From JBEKTY01 sp049515555 (GTDB lineage Bacteria > Planctomycetota > Planctomycetia > Pirellulales > Thermoguttaceae), in contig JBEKTY010000118.1 in NCBI GenBank assembly GCA_049515555.1, positions 1-36,105 of the forward strand: a stretch of DNA of 36,105 nt, written 5' to 3'. A program made the position numbers and the translations under genes. Each line of letters opens with the position of its first letter. The stretch's first letter is position 1. Below the pieces are notes generated by a model, which saw nothing but the letters and a program-made list of their open reading frames with translations, had not been told where the DNA came from and searched no databases. Positions 26,796 through 33,981 of the stretch are shown here, piece after piece.

Positions 26796-27353
26796 GTGTT
26801 CAGAGCAACTTTGGCCGTCGCATTTGCAAGTGTGATAATGCCGGGATGCGGCAAGCGAGAAACGGATGCGGAGTCACGACAACGGGAAGCGGTCGACCTC
26901 TGCTACAAGGGGCTAGACCGCCTCAAGGTGAACGATAATGCCTAGGCGGAATCACTGTTCAAGCGAGCGCTTGAGGTTGACCCGTTGTGTGAAAAAGCGC
27001 GCGATTGTCTTGCTTCGATGAAAGGCGGATGGGCAGCCATAGCCGCTGCTAAGACCCAAATTGAGGCGCTCCAGCAAGCAATTGCAGCCTACCAACTGTC
27101 GGTCGGCAACCTTCCAACCGCCGCCCAGGGGCTGGAGGCGCTGCGGCATCCGCCCGCCGACCTGCCGAATCCGAGTAAATGGGACGGCCCTTACCTGCAA
27201 AAAGAAGTCCCGCTGGACCCGTGGAACAATCCATATCGGTACATGGCGCCCGGTGCCCATAACCCCGACAGCTTCGACGTGTGGTCCTTCGGTCCCGACG
27301 GTATGCACGGCACCGATGACGACATCGGCACTTGGGCACAATCACCACGGTAG
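26796..27353 (+). pseudogene. TPR/GspG-type lipoprotein gene with an in-frame amber codon
   Basis: One reading frame runs from GTG 26796, after a GGGAGA site five bases upstream, to the stop at 27351-27353, with a single TAG at 26943-26945. The first part reads as a lipoprotein signal (FRATLAVAFASVIMPGC, with C18 as lipid site) followed by KRETDAESRQREAVDLCYKG. The part after TAG continues as AESLFKRALEVDP, a TPR-like helix, then a C-terminal domain of type II secretion pseudopilin GspG type (LPTAAQGLEAL, DPWNNPYRYMAPG, WSFGPDGMHGTDDDIG). The two parts together give about 185 residues and make one sensible protein. Known GspG has an N-terminal methylation helix instead of a lipobox, so this is a lipoprotein relative. 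I infer one recent nonsense change; amber readthrough or a sequencing error are alternatives. A TTG at 26985 could also start a shorter protein. Confidence 0.7.
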
Positions 27354-27366
27354 CGCTGCAAAATCG

Positions 27367-27489
27367 AGCCCGATTCATCGGGCTTTCCGCCGCAGGCGGT
27401 AATAGGCCCATGCTTCAGCATGGGTGCGGCATGCCCGCCGAGCGCCTCCCTCTATCATGCCGCGCCTGTCAGCCCCGTTCCACGGGGCT
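27367..27489 (+). repeat. Left hairpin arm of the RAYT element
   Basis: Four hairpins in 123 bp: stems AGCCCGA/TCGGGCT, CCGCC/GGCGG, CCCATGCT/AGCATGGG and AGCCCCG/CGGGGCT. The innermost lies in the last codons of the transposase gene, so the gene's 3' end is part of the arm. Confidence 0.8.
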
Positions 27490-27934
27490 CCTCTTCCGCG
27501 CCGGGTGTCTCAAGTTCCGTAACCCGCTCCAGCCGGTCAACAACCTTTCCCCGGGCGTGGTGTTCTCGCTGGTTGCGGATGTACGCCTTCACCCACTCCA
27601 ACTGCCGCGTTCCGAAACTGACCACGCCGTAGCCCGCTTGCCACTGCAGAACTTTGCCTCGCAGCTTCAATTGCTGGTTCACCTCGTGGGCCGACGCCCC
27701 TTTGAGTTGCCCTATGAATTCGCTGGGGACAAGAGTCGGTGGAACACTCACCGCGACGTGCAGGTGAGTCTCTGTTCCACCGATCTCGTGAACGAACACA
27801 CCGGGCGTGCAAATGATTTTCTGTTTGACCTCGCGATGAGCCAGTGCCTCCACGTCTGAAGTCAACAGCGGCAAACTATCCTTGGTGTGCCACGTAATGT
27901 GCAGATTGATTTCGCTGTAGCAGTTCTTGCTCAT
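27455..27934 (-). CDS. REP-associated tyrosine transposase (IS200/IS605 Y1 family)
   Basis: A 159-residue Y1 transposase. It has the HUH motif H57-L-H59 within TETHLHVAV and the catalytic-tyrosine region VKAYIRNQREHH with Y118, both as in the IS200/RAYT group. Length matches the family. It nicks single-stranded DNA via a tyrosine and is thought to act on flanking hairpins. The last dozen residues (EEPRGTGLTGAA) are encoded by the left hairpin arm and are probably not part of the fold. The start is ATG 27934; the longer open frame reading upstream to 28444 shows no homology to the family. No ribosome-binding site is clear, which suggests low expression. No accessory TnpB gene is present. Confidence 0.88.
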   Translation of the reverse strand: MSKNCYSEINLHITWHTKDSLPLLTSDVEALAHREVKQKIICTPGVFVHEIGGTETHLHVAVSVPPTLVPSEFIGQLKGASAHEVNQQLKLRGKVLQWQAGYGVVSFGTRQLEWVKAYIRNQREHHARGKVVDRLERVTELETPGAEEEPRGTGLTGAA

Positions 27935-28067
27935 GGAGGCGTCTCTTGTCGACCCATGGTGGTCATTGCGATGGGGCGTAAAGCACGAAGGATAATGTAG
28001 CCCGCGACTAACCCGGAGTAAATGGTTTGGTGCCGCGTCTCCGTCTGGCGGGTGCCAGAAAGGCGGG

Positions 28068-28193
28068 AGCCCCGTGGAACGGGGCTGACAGACGTCACAT
28101 GACAGGAAGAAGAGGCTACGCGCGGGCTCGCCGTACCCATGCTGAAGCATGGGCCTATTACCGCCGACGGCGGAAACGGGCCTGAAGGCCCGT
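28068..28193 (-). repeat. Right hairpin arm of the RAYT element
   Basis: This mirrors the left arm with stems AGCCCCG/CGGGGCT, CCCATGCT/AGCATGGG, CCGCC/GGCGG, and an outer ACGGGCC/GGCCCGT. On the plus strand it reads REPRGTGLTDVT before a stop, like the transposase C-terminus, so it resembles the 3' end of a second, inverted copy. From here to 28428 I see no gene. Confidence 0.8.
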
Positions 28194-28428
28194 AGGAAGC
28201 AGCCGGACGGCGCGGCGACGACGAGCACCGGCCCCCAACGCGTGTGCGGAAGAGCCCGTGGCATCAGCCCCGTTCTGCGAAACCAGATTGTCGGCGGGAA
28301 AATCAGTGAGCCAACTGGAATTCCACGCAGTTCTTGGCTAACATGGGAGAAACGTTGCCCATCCGAGCGTATCCGAGCGAAGTCCAAACGGGAAATACCG
28401 AACGAAGGCTGTTCCTGAGCCGGAGGTT

Positions 28429-28544
28429 GGGAACAAGGTTCCACGTCATCACAACTGTCAAGGGTCCTTCCAATGTATCACACGCCGTTGGTTGTCCTTT
28501 GCGTGCTCCTGGCGGCGCGAGCCGCTGCGGCCGAGGTCGTCACC
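28429..28544 (+). repeat. Truncated 5' duplicate of the GH28-like gene
   Basis: This 116-bp stretch aligns without gaps to 33866-33981, with about 14 differences counted by eye. It covers the 5' leader and the first 24 codons of the GH28-like gene. After it the similarity stops, so only the leader and signal peptide were copied or kept. Confidence 0.85.
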
Positions 28545-28571
28545 ATTCTCAAGCAAGGAGTCCGGAAATGA
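28473..28571 (+). pseudogene. Remnant signal-peptide ORF overlapping the next gene
   Basis: A 32-residue open frame starts MYHTPLVVLCVLLAARAAAAEVVT, nearly the same as the signal peptide of the gene at 33910, then runs ILKQGVRK and stops. Its TGA overlaps the ATG of the next gene as ATGA (28568-28571). AAGGAG lies inside it at 28553-28558 and serves the next gene. I read it as a gene remnant that now acts, by chance or selection, as an upstream ORF with possible translational coupling. A secreted mini-peptide is less likely. Confidence 0.7.
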
Positions 28572-30244
28572 GAACTACGCCATCGGGCACAATGCGACAA
28601 ATGGGCCTGTGCGGGCTGGCGCTGGGCCTGACGGCAATCTGCGCCGGGGCCCTTGCGGCCGACGCCGGCAAGACGCTGGAAGTCAAGCTCGGCGAAACCA
28701 TCCCGCGGACCTGGGACGACGTGAAGAAGGCCGATTACGCCTATGGCCCCAAGCAGGACTTCGAGGCGGCCGCCAACGAGACGCACGTCTGGCTGCCCTA
28801 TGGGAGCAAGGGGGTGTACTTTGAGGCCGCCGGCGTGAACCTGAGCGATCCCGGCCCCGAGCCCGGAACGGGCTGCCCTTTGGTACAGTCCGCCGACGGC
28901 AATACCAGTGGGCGTCTGGTCTTCAAGCTCCATTTCGACAAGCCGATCGGCGCCTTTCGGTTCTCCGCGGGCTGGAGCGAGTGGGGCGTCGGAGGCGACA
29001 CGGCCGGCGGCGTCGAATACGGCGTGGACGGCCGGAAATGGAGCACCATCCGCGAGCTCAACGAGGCCAAGGCCGAGGCCCGGATCATCGAGCCATTTGT
29101 CGATGGTAAGAAGGCATTCAGCGGACTCGGCACGCAGGACCTTTACATTCGCTGCTACAGCCGCGACAAGAGCAATCCGGAGGCCGGCTTCGGCCCGGGC
29201 CGTTGGATGAAGTTTCGCCTGGGCGGCGACCCGGCTTGGGGCGATGCGGCCACGACATTCTTTGCCTGTCAGCTTCAGGTCTGGGTAGCGCCGGCCGAAG
29301 GTGGCGCCGCCGGCCCCGTCAAACCGGCGGCGGCGAAGGTGGCAGCGCAAGAGCCTGGAGTTGAGCCGCAAGAAGCCAGGGCGGCGGGCGATGAGGCCCA
29401 AGCGGCGGCAGCCGAAGCTGAGGCTGCCGCGCAAGAAGCGGAAGCAGCGGCGCAAAAGGCCAAGACTGCGGCGCAGAAGGCCAGGGCCGCGGCACAGGAG
29501 GCCCGCGCCGCCGTCCACGAGGCCCAGGCAGCACAAGGCGCCAAGCCCGCGCCGCCTGCGGCTGCGGTACCGACGCCCCCCATTCCCGACGCCGCAAGTC
29601 AGGCCGCGTCCGGGCCGGTGGGAACTGCCGGCGGGAGCCTGGAAATCAAGCTGGGAACCACGATTCCCCGCTCGTGGGAGGATGTAAAACAGGCCGATTA
29701 CGCCTACGGGCCCAAGCAGGAGTTCGACCCGGACACCAAGCAAACTCAAATCTGGCTGCCCTATGGGGCCAAGGGCGTTTACTACGAGAAGGCGGGCCTG
29801 AAACTGACGGACCCGGAGCCCGGCGCGCCTCCCATGGCAGTGGTTCTTGACGGCTTCACCTGCGGCCGTCTGGTTTACAAGCTCCATTTCGACAAGCCGA
29901 TCAGCGGCTTCAGCTTCGCCGCTTGCTGGGCCGAGTTCGGCCTCAAGAATGCCGTCGCTGGCGTCGAGTACAGCGTGGACGGCCGGCAATGGTCTCCTGT
30001 CAAAGAGGTGACTGTTTCCGGGATCATCGCGCCGCTGGTCAAGGCCGATGGGTTCAAGGCCACCGGTTTGAAGACGCAGGACCTCTACATCCGCTGCTTC
30101 TCCCGCGACAAGGAGCATCCCGACGCCCCACGGGGCGAGGGAGTGTGGATGAAGCTATGGATGGGCGGCGACCCGAGTTGGGGCGACATTGCCGTGACGT
30201 TCTTCAAGTGCCAGGTGCAACTGTGGGTCACCCCGGCGGAGTGA
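28568..30244 (+). CDS. Secreted protein with two copies of an unknown domain joined by an Ala-rich coiled coil
   Basis: A 558-residue protein with a signal peptide ending near residue 31 (GALAADAG). It has two copies of a domain of about 200 residues: copy 1 near 34-245 and copy 2 near 355-558. Shared blocks include TLEVKLGETIPRTWDDV / SLEIKLGTTIPRSWEDV, DYAYGPKQDF / DYAYGPKQEF, LVFKLHFDKPI / LVYKLHFDKPI, and TQDLYIRCYSRDK / TQDLYIRCFSRDK. I do not recognise the domain; the strand pattern and Trp/Asp content suggest a carbohydrate-binding beta-sandwich. Between them, about 256-330, lies an Ala-rich heptad stretch (QEAEAAA, QKAKTAA, QKARAAA, QEARAAV). Copy 1 is somewhat longer and more variable. 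An AAGGAG site nine bases before the ATG supports the start. The esterase-hydrolase fusion starts 28 bp downstream, so they are likely one operon. Confidence 0.85.
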   Translation: MRTTPSGTMRQMGLCGLALGLTAICAGALAADAGKTLEVKLGETIPRTWDDVKKADYAYGPKQDFEAAANETHVWLPYGSKGVYFEAAGVNLSDPGPEPGTGCPLVQSADGNTSGRLVFKLHFDKPIGAFRFSAGWSEWGVGGDTAGGVEYGVDGRKWSTIRELNEAKAEARIIEPFVDGKKAFSGLGTQDLYIRCYSRDKSNPEAGFGPGRWMKFRLGGDPAWGDAATTFFACQLQVWVAPAEGGAAGPVKPAAAKVAAQEPGVEPQEARAAGDEAQAAAAEAEAAAQEAEAAAQKAKTAAQKARAAAQEARAAVHEAQAAQGAKPAPPAAAVPTPPIPDAASQAASGPVGTAGGSLEIKLGTTIPRSWEDVKQADYAYGPKQEFDPDTKQTQIWLPYGAKGVYYEKAGLKLTDPEPGAPPMAVVLDGFTCGRLVYKLHFDKPISGFSFAACWAEFGLKNAVAGVEYSVDGRQWSPVKEVTVSGIIAPLVKADGFKATGLKTQDLYIRCFSRDKEHPDAPRGEGVWMKLWMGGDPSWGDIAVTFFKCQVQLWVTPAE

Positions 30245-30272
30245 ACCCCAACCTGCAACGCCAGGACCAGTC

Positions 30273-33200
30273 ATGAACAAGCCCCTTCCTCGATGGATCG
30301 TCGTCTTGGCCGCCACCGCCCTGGGGCTCCCGGCATACGGCGCGGAGCCCCCAAGTGCCTCGGCGCTTCGCCTGCCTGGCATCCTGAGCAACAAGATGGT
30401 CCTGCAGCAGGACAAAGCCGTCCGGATCTGGGGATGGGCTCCGCCGGGCCAGACGGTGAAGGTGAAGATCGGCGGCCGGCAAAAAGCTGCTACCACCGGC
30501 GCGGACGGCAAATGGAGCGTGAAGCTCGACCCGCTCCACCCGGGCGGACCGCTGGAAATGGTGGTCGAAGCGGGCACAACCATTACGGTCCGCGACATCC
30601 TCGTCGGCGAAGTCTGGGTTTGTTCGGGGCAGTCGAACATGCAGGTTGGGCTGAATGAAGCGGCCAACGCCGCCGCGGAAACGCGAGCGGCCGACTACCC
30701 GAAGATCCGCCTGTTTGTCACCAGGTTCTTGGCTCCGGACAAGCCTGCCGACGACTGCAAGGGCCAATGGGTCGAGTGTAGTCCCCAGACGGCCTGCGGG
30801 TTCTCGGCGGTGGCCTATTTCTTCGGGCGCAAGCTTCACCGGGAATTGAAGGTGCCCGTGGGCCTGATTCAGTCGGCGCATGGGGCCACGGCGGCCGAAT
30901 GCTGGACGAGCTACGCAGCACTCCAATCGGAGCCGGTCCTCAAACCCGTCGTGGACCGCCATGATAAGATGCCCAAGGACACAAAGGGCTGGGACCCTCA
31001 GCTTCCGACCGGCCTGTATAACGGCGAGATCGCCCCGCTGACGCCCTTGGCAATTCGCGGGGTGATCTGGTTTCAGGGCGAGTCCAACACCACCCGCGCC
31101 GACCAGTACCGCACGCTGTTCCCACTGCTCATCCGCGACTGGCGGAGGGCGTGGGGCGAGGAGTTCCCCTTCTACTTCGTTCAATTGGCCAATCACCTGG
31201 CCGCGGCCGACCGGCCGGTGAATGAGCCGTGGGCCGAACTCCGCGAGGCCCAAACCGCGGCCCTGGCATTGCCGCAAACGGGCATGGCCGTGGCGATCGA
31301 CCTCGGTGAGGCCAACAACATTCATTTCCGAAACAAACAGGCAGTCGGCCTGCGTCTGGCCCTCTGCGCCCTGGCCAAGACCTACGGGCAAGACCTGGTG
31401 TACTCAGGCCCGCTCTACAAGTCGATGGAAGTGGCGGGCGACAAGGTCCGCATCCGCTTCGACCACGTGGGCGGCGGTTTGGTGGCCAAGGGCGGCCCGC
31501 TGAGACGATTTGCCATTGCCGGGGAGGACAAGAAGTTCGTGTGGGCCGATGCCGTGATTGATGGCGACAGTGTGATCGTCTCAAGCCCCAAAATCCCCAA
31601 GCCGGTAGCGGTCCGCTACGCCTGGGCCAACAATCCCGAAGGCTGCAACCTCTACGGCAAGGAAGGTTTGCCCGCTTCTCCGTTCCGCACGGACGCGCCG
31701 GGGGGAAGCACCGACAACCGTCTTGCCCTGATAGCCACCGCCCCCGGCGCTGCCGGTACGCCTGTCGAACGCGACACGACCAACTCGGCAACGAAGGCGC
31801 CTCGGGGGCTAGCGCAAGAGGCCAGGACCGCGGCACAGGGGGCTAGAGCGGCGGCAGTAGAGGCTCAGGCCGCCACACAAAGGGCCGAAGCGGCAGCACA
31901 GAGGGCCCATGCCGTTGCCCAAAAGGTGAAAGCGGGCGGCGGAAAAGCGGCGACGCAAGAGGCGCGAGCAGCGACCGAAGATGCCCGCAGAGCAGCGCAA
32001 GAAGCAAGAGCCGCCATACACAGCGCCAAGCCGTCGCAGCCATCCCCGGAAGCCCTTACGCCGGCCGCGCCGGTGTCGCCGCCCGCCAGCGGCGCGGGGA
32101 CCGAACCAGACTCGTCCGCCAGGGTCGATCCGCGCGACGACGCCAGCCCCTGGGGGATCGGCTCGGGAGCCGAATGGTCCGGCGACTACCCGCAGTTCAA
32201 TCCGATGCTGGAAAAGGCCGGTATCAAGTGGATTCGCCTGTTCACCGAATGGCAGGTCATCGAGCCCAAACAGGAGCAGTGGCAGTGGGAGGTTCCCGAC
32301 GGGATGGTGGCCAATGCCCGAGCCAACCACCTCCATCTGACTGGTAGCTGGTGCTACTTCGCCCCCTGGGCATCGGCCGACGGCGGGACGCGCAAGGGCC
32401 CGATCAAGGACATTCAGTATTGGCGCGACTACGTTAGCGCTACGGTGACGCGCTACCGGAAGGACATCAAGTACTGGGAGGTCTGGAACGAGTTCAACGG
32501 CAGCTTCTACGAAGGAAGGCAAGGGCCGGAGAAGGTGAAGGACTACGCCCAACTGGTAGTGGCGGCGTATGACACGGCAAAGAAGATCGACCCCACCATC
32601 AAGATCGGCATGAGCGTGGCCAACTTTGACGTCGCCTTCCTGGATGCGACGATCAAGGCGGGCGCCGCCGGTCACTTCGATTATGTCTGCGTACACCCGT
32701 ATGAGAACCTGGCCACGCTGGCCGAGGGCGGAGAAGCGGGCTACCTGAGCCTGGCGGGCAATCTCCGCGACATGCTCAAGGCCAACAATCAGCCCGCCGG
32801 CACCCCGCTCTGGATCACCGAGTTTGGCGACGCCGCGCCCATCCAGGCCGAACCCAAGCGCGACGCCCAGCAGGCCGACACGCTGGCCAAGGCTTACCTC
32901 CTTTCCATCGCGCAGGGCTTCCAGCGGGTCTTCTGGTTCGAGATCCGGGGTCCGTCCTACGGCGGGGGCGCCGACTTTGGCATCATCCGTCCGAACTGGA
33001 CGCCACGGCCGTCCTACTATGCGCTGAAGACGATGACCACCGCGCTGGGGCCAGAGCCCAAGTACCTCGGTTGGCTGGACCTGGGCAAGGGCGGGTACGG
33101 GTTCCTGCTGAGCGGCAAGAGCGGCCCCGTGCTGGCCGCCTGGTGCCCGCCGGGGAAGGAGTGCCAGACGACGTTCGGCGCGGATGTGCTGGTGACGGAT

Positions 33201-33836
33201 TTGGCCGGCAAGGAATCCGCCCTTGCCTCCGGTACGGAACTGGCGCTGAGCGGGTCGCCGGTGTTGGTCACGAAATTGCCCCCCGACCTGGTTAGGCAGG
33301 CGCAGGACAATCGCGTTAAACCCTACCCCTGGGGCGGCGACTATGCTCGCGCCAAGCTGGTTACATGCCGTCTGGGCGCGGTGAATAAGGAAGACGGCCT
33401 CAAGCAAGTCAACCCGCAAACGACAGTAGTGGTCAACGGCCTGGCGGAGACCTGCCGCCGTACCGACTTTGCCAACCCCGCCCTGCATGCTGAGGGGCAC
33501 TACGTGTACTTCCGCGTCGATCCGCTGTTCGTTCCCTTTGGCACCAAGGACCTGGAAATCACGATCGTGGCCAAGCGGTTGGCGCCCGACAAAGCGGCGG
33601 GGATGAACCTTATGTACGAATCGACGAAGGGCTATACCGGCGGGCCGGGATGGTGGACGATCCCGGAGGGCGACGAATGGCACGAGCACACCTGGAAGGT
33701 GAACGATGCCAGCTTCGTCGGCCAGTGGGGGTACAACTTCCGCTTCGACGCGATCAGCTCGCCCAACGAGTTCCTGGTTAAGGAGGTGCGAGTGGTCAAA
33801 GCCGGCCGGCCATCCGCCGCCGATCCGGTTCCTTAG
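30273..33836 (+). CDS. Secreted sialate O-acetylesterase-like and clan A glycoside hydrolase fusion
   Basis: A 1187-residue multidomain exported enzyme with a signal peptide to about 24. Residues 30-490 form a SASA-type (SGNH) esterase: GEVWVCSGQSNMQ with nucleophile S121, GVIWFQGESN, and a C-terminal D-x-x-x-H-like NNIHFRNKQAVGLRL. An Ala-rich heptad linker (about 512-585) with QEARTAA and QRAEAAA units matches the style of the previous gene's linker. A TIM-barrel hydrolase (about 612-925) of the GH5/GH39 clan A type follows, with acid/base E740 in VWNEF and nucleophile E850 in WITEFGD. The last 180 residues look like a beta-sandwich. I infer joint deacetylation and cleavage of an acetylated polysaccharide. 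Fusion of these two enzyme types by such a linker is unusual to my knowledge. Confidence 0.85.
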   Translation: MNKPLPRWIVVLAATALGLPAYGAEPPSASALRLPGILSNKMVLQQDKAVRIWGWAPPGQTVKVKIGGRQKAATTGADGKWSVKLDPLHPGGPLEMVVEAGTTITVRDILVGEVWVCSGQSNMQVGLNEAANAAAETRAADYPKIRLFVTRFLAPDKPADDCKGQWVECSPQTACGFSAVAYFFGRKLHRELKVPVGLIQSAHGATAAECWTSYAALQSEPVLKPVVDRHDKMPKDTKGWDPQLPTGLYNGEIAPLTPLAIRGVIWFQGESNTTRADQYRTLFPLLIRDWRRAWGEEFPFYFVQLANHLAAADRPVNEPWAELREAQTAALALPQTGMAVAIDLGEANNIHFRNKQAVGLRLALCALAKTYGQDLVYSGPLYKSMEVAGDKVRIRFDHVGGGLVAKGGPLRRFAIAGEDKKFVWADAVIDGDSVIVSSPKIPKPVAVRYAWANNPEGCNLYGKEGLPASPFRTDAPGGSTDNRLALIATAPGAAGTPVERDTTNSATKAPRGLAQEARTAAQGARAAAVEAQAATQRAEAAAQRAHAVAQKVKAGGGKAATQEARAATEDARRAAQEARAAIHSAKPSQPSPEALTPAAPVSPPASGAGTEPDSSARVDPRDDASPWGIGSGAEWSGDYPQFNPMLEKAGIKWIRLFTEWQVIEPKQEQWQWEVPDGMVANARANHLHLTGSWCYFAPWASADGGTRKGPIKDIQYWRDYVSATVTRYRKDIKYWEVWNEFNGSFYEGRQGPEKVKDYAQLVVAAYDTAKKIDPTIKIGMSVANFDVAFLDATIKAGAAGHFDYVCVHPYENLATLAEGGEAGYLSLAGNLRDMLKANNQPAGTPLWITEFGDAAPIQAEPKRDAQQADTLAKAYLLSIAQGFQRVFWFEIRGPSYGGGADFGIIRPNWTPRPSYYALKTMTTALGPEPKYLGWLDLGKGGYGFLLSGKSGPVLAAWCPPGKECQTTFGADVLVTDLAGKESALASGTELALSGSPVLVTKLPPDLVRQAQDNRVKPYPWGGDYARAKLVTCRLGAVNKEDGLKQVNPQTTVVVNGLAETCRRTDFANPALHAEGHYVYFRVDPLFVPFGTKDLEITIVAKRLAPDKAAGMNLMYESTKGYTGGPGWWTIPEGDEWHEHTWKVNDASFVGQWGYNFRFDAISSPNEFLVKEVRVVKAGRPSAADPVP

Positions 33837-33865
33837 AGTATATTATCGAGCCCGTATTTCCCATC

Positions 33866-33981
33866 GGGAACAAGGTTCGCCGTCGCCACGATTGTCGAGG
33901 GTTCTTCCAATGTATCGCACACTGTTGGTCGTCCTTTGCGTTCTCCTGGCGGCGCGAGCCGCTGCGGCCGAGGTGGTCACC
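33866..33981 (+). repeat. Intact partner of the truncated 5' duplicate
   Basis: The leader and first 24 codons of the GH28-like gene, matching 28429-28544 without gaps. The duplicated part includes 44 bp before the ATG, so the regulatory and ribosome-binding region was copied too. Confidence 0.85.

Larger units (their letters stand above)
27367..28193 (-). mobile_element. RAYT element framed by mirrored hairpin arms
   Basis: A REP-associated tyrosine transposase gene lies between two arms that mirror each other. From outside in, the left arm has hairpins at 27367-27384, 27387-27399, 27407-27424 and 27471-27489. The right arm has the same order outward: 28068-28086, 28136-28153, 28161-28173 and 28176-28193. 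Three of four hairpins match in sequence (AGCCCCG, CCCATGCT and CCGCC stems). The element of about 830 bp contains no other gene. Members of this family process single-stranded DNA hairpins. Confidence 0.75.

Noticed and set aside
26618..26938. A 106-residue open frame before the RAYT region
   Set aside because: It overlaps the lipoprotein gene in another frame, has no ribosome-binding site and shows no protein-like pattern.
27935..28444. N-terminal extension of the RAYT frame
   Set aside because: It reads through the right hairpin arm and has no similarity to Y1 transposases, which begin near MSKNCYSEINLHITW.
28334..28567. Longer N-terminus of the two-domain secreted protein
   Set aside because: The added part crosses the duplicated leader in another frame and has no homology. 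ATG 28568 has AAGGAG and a signal peptide.
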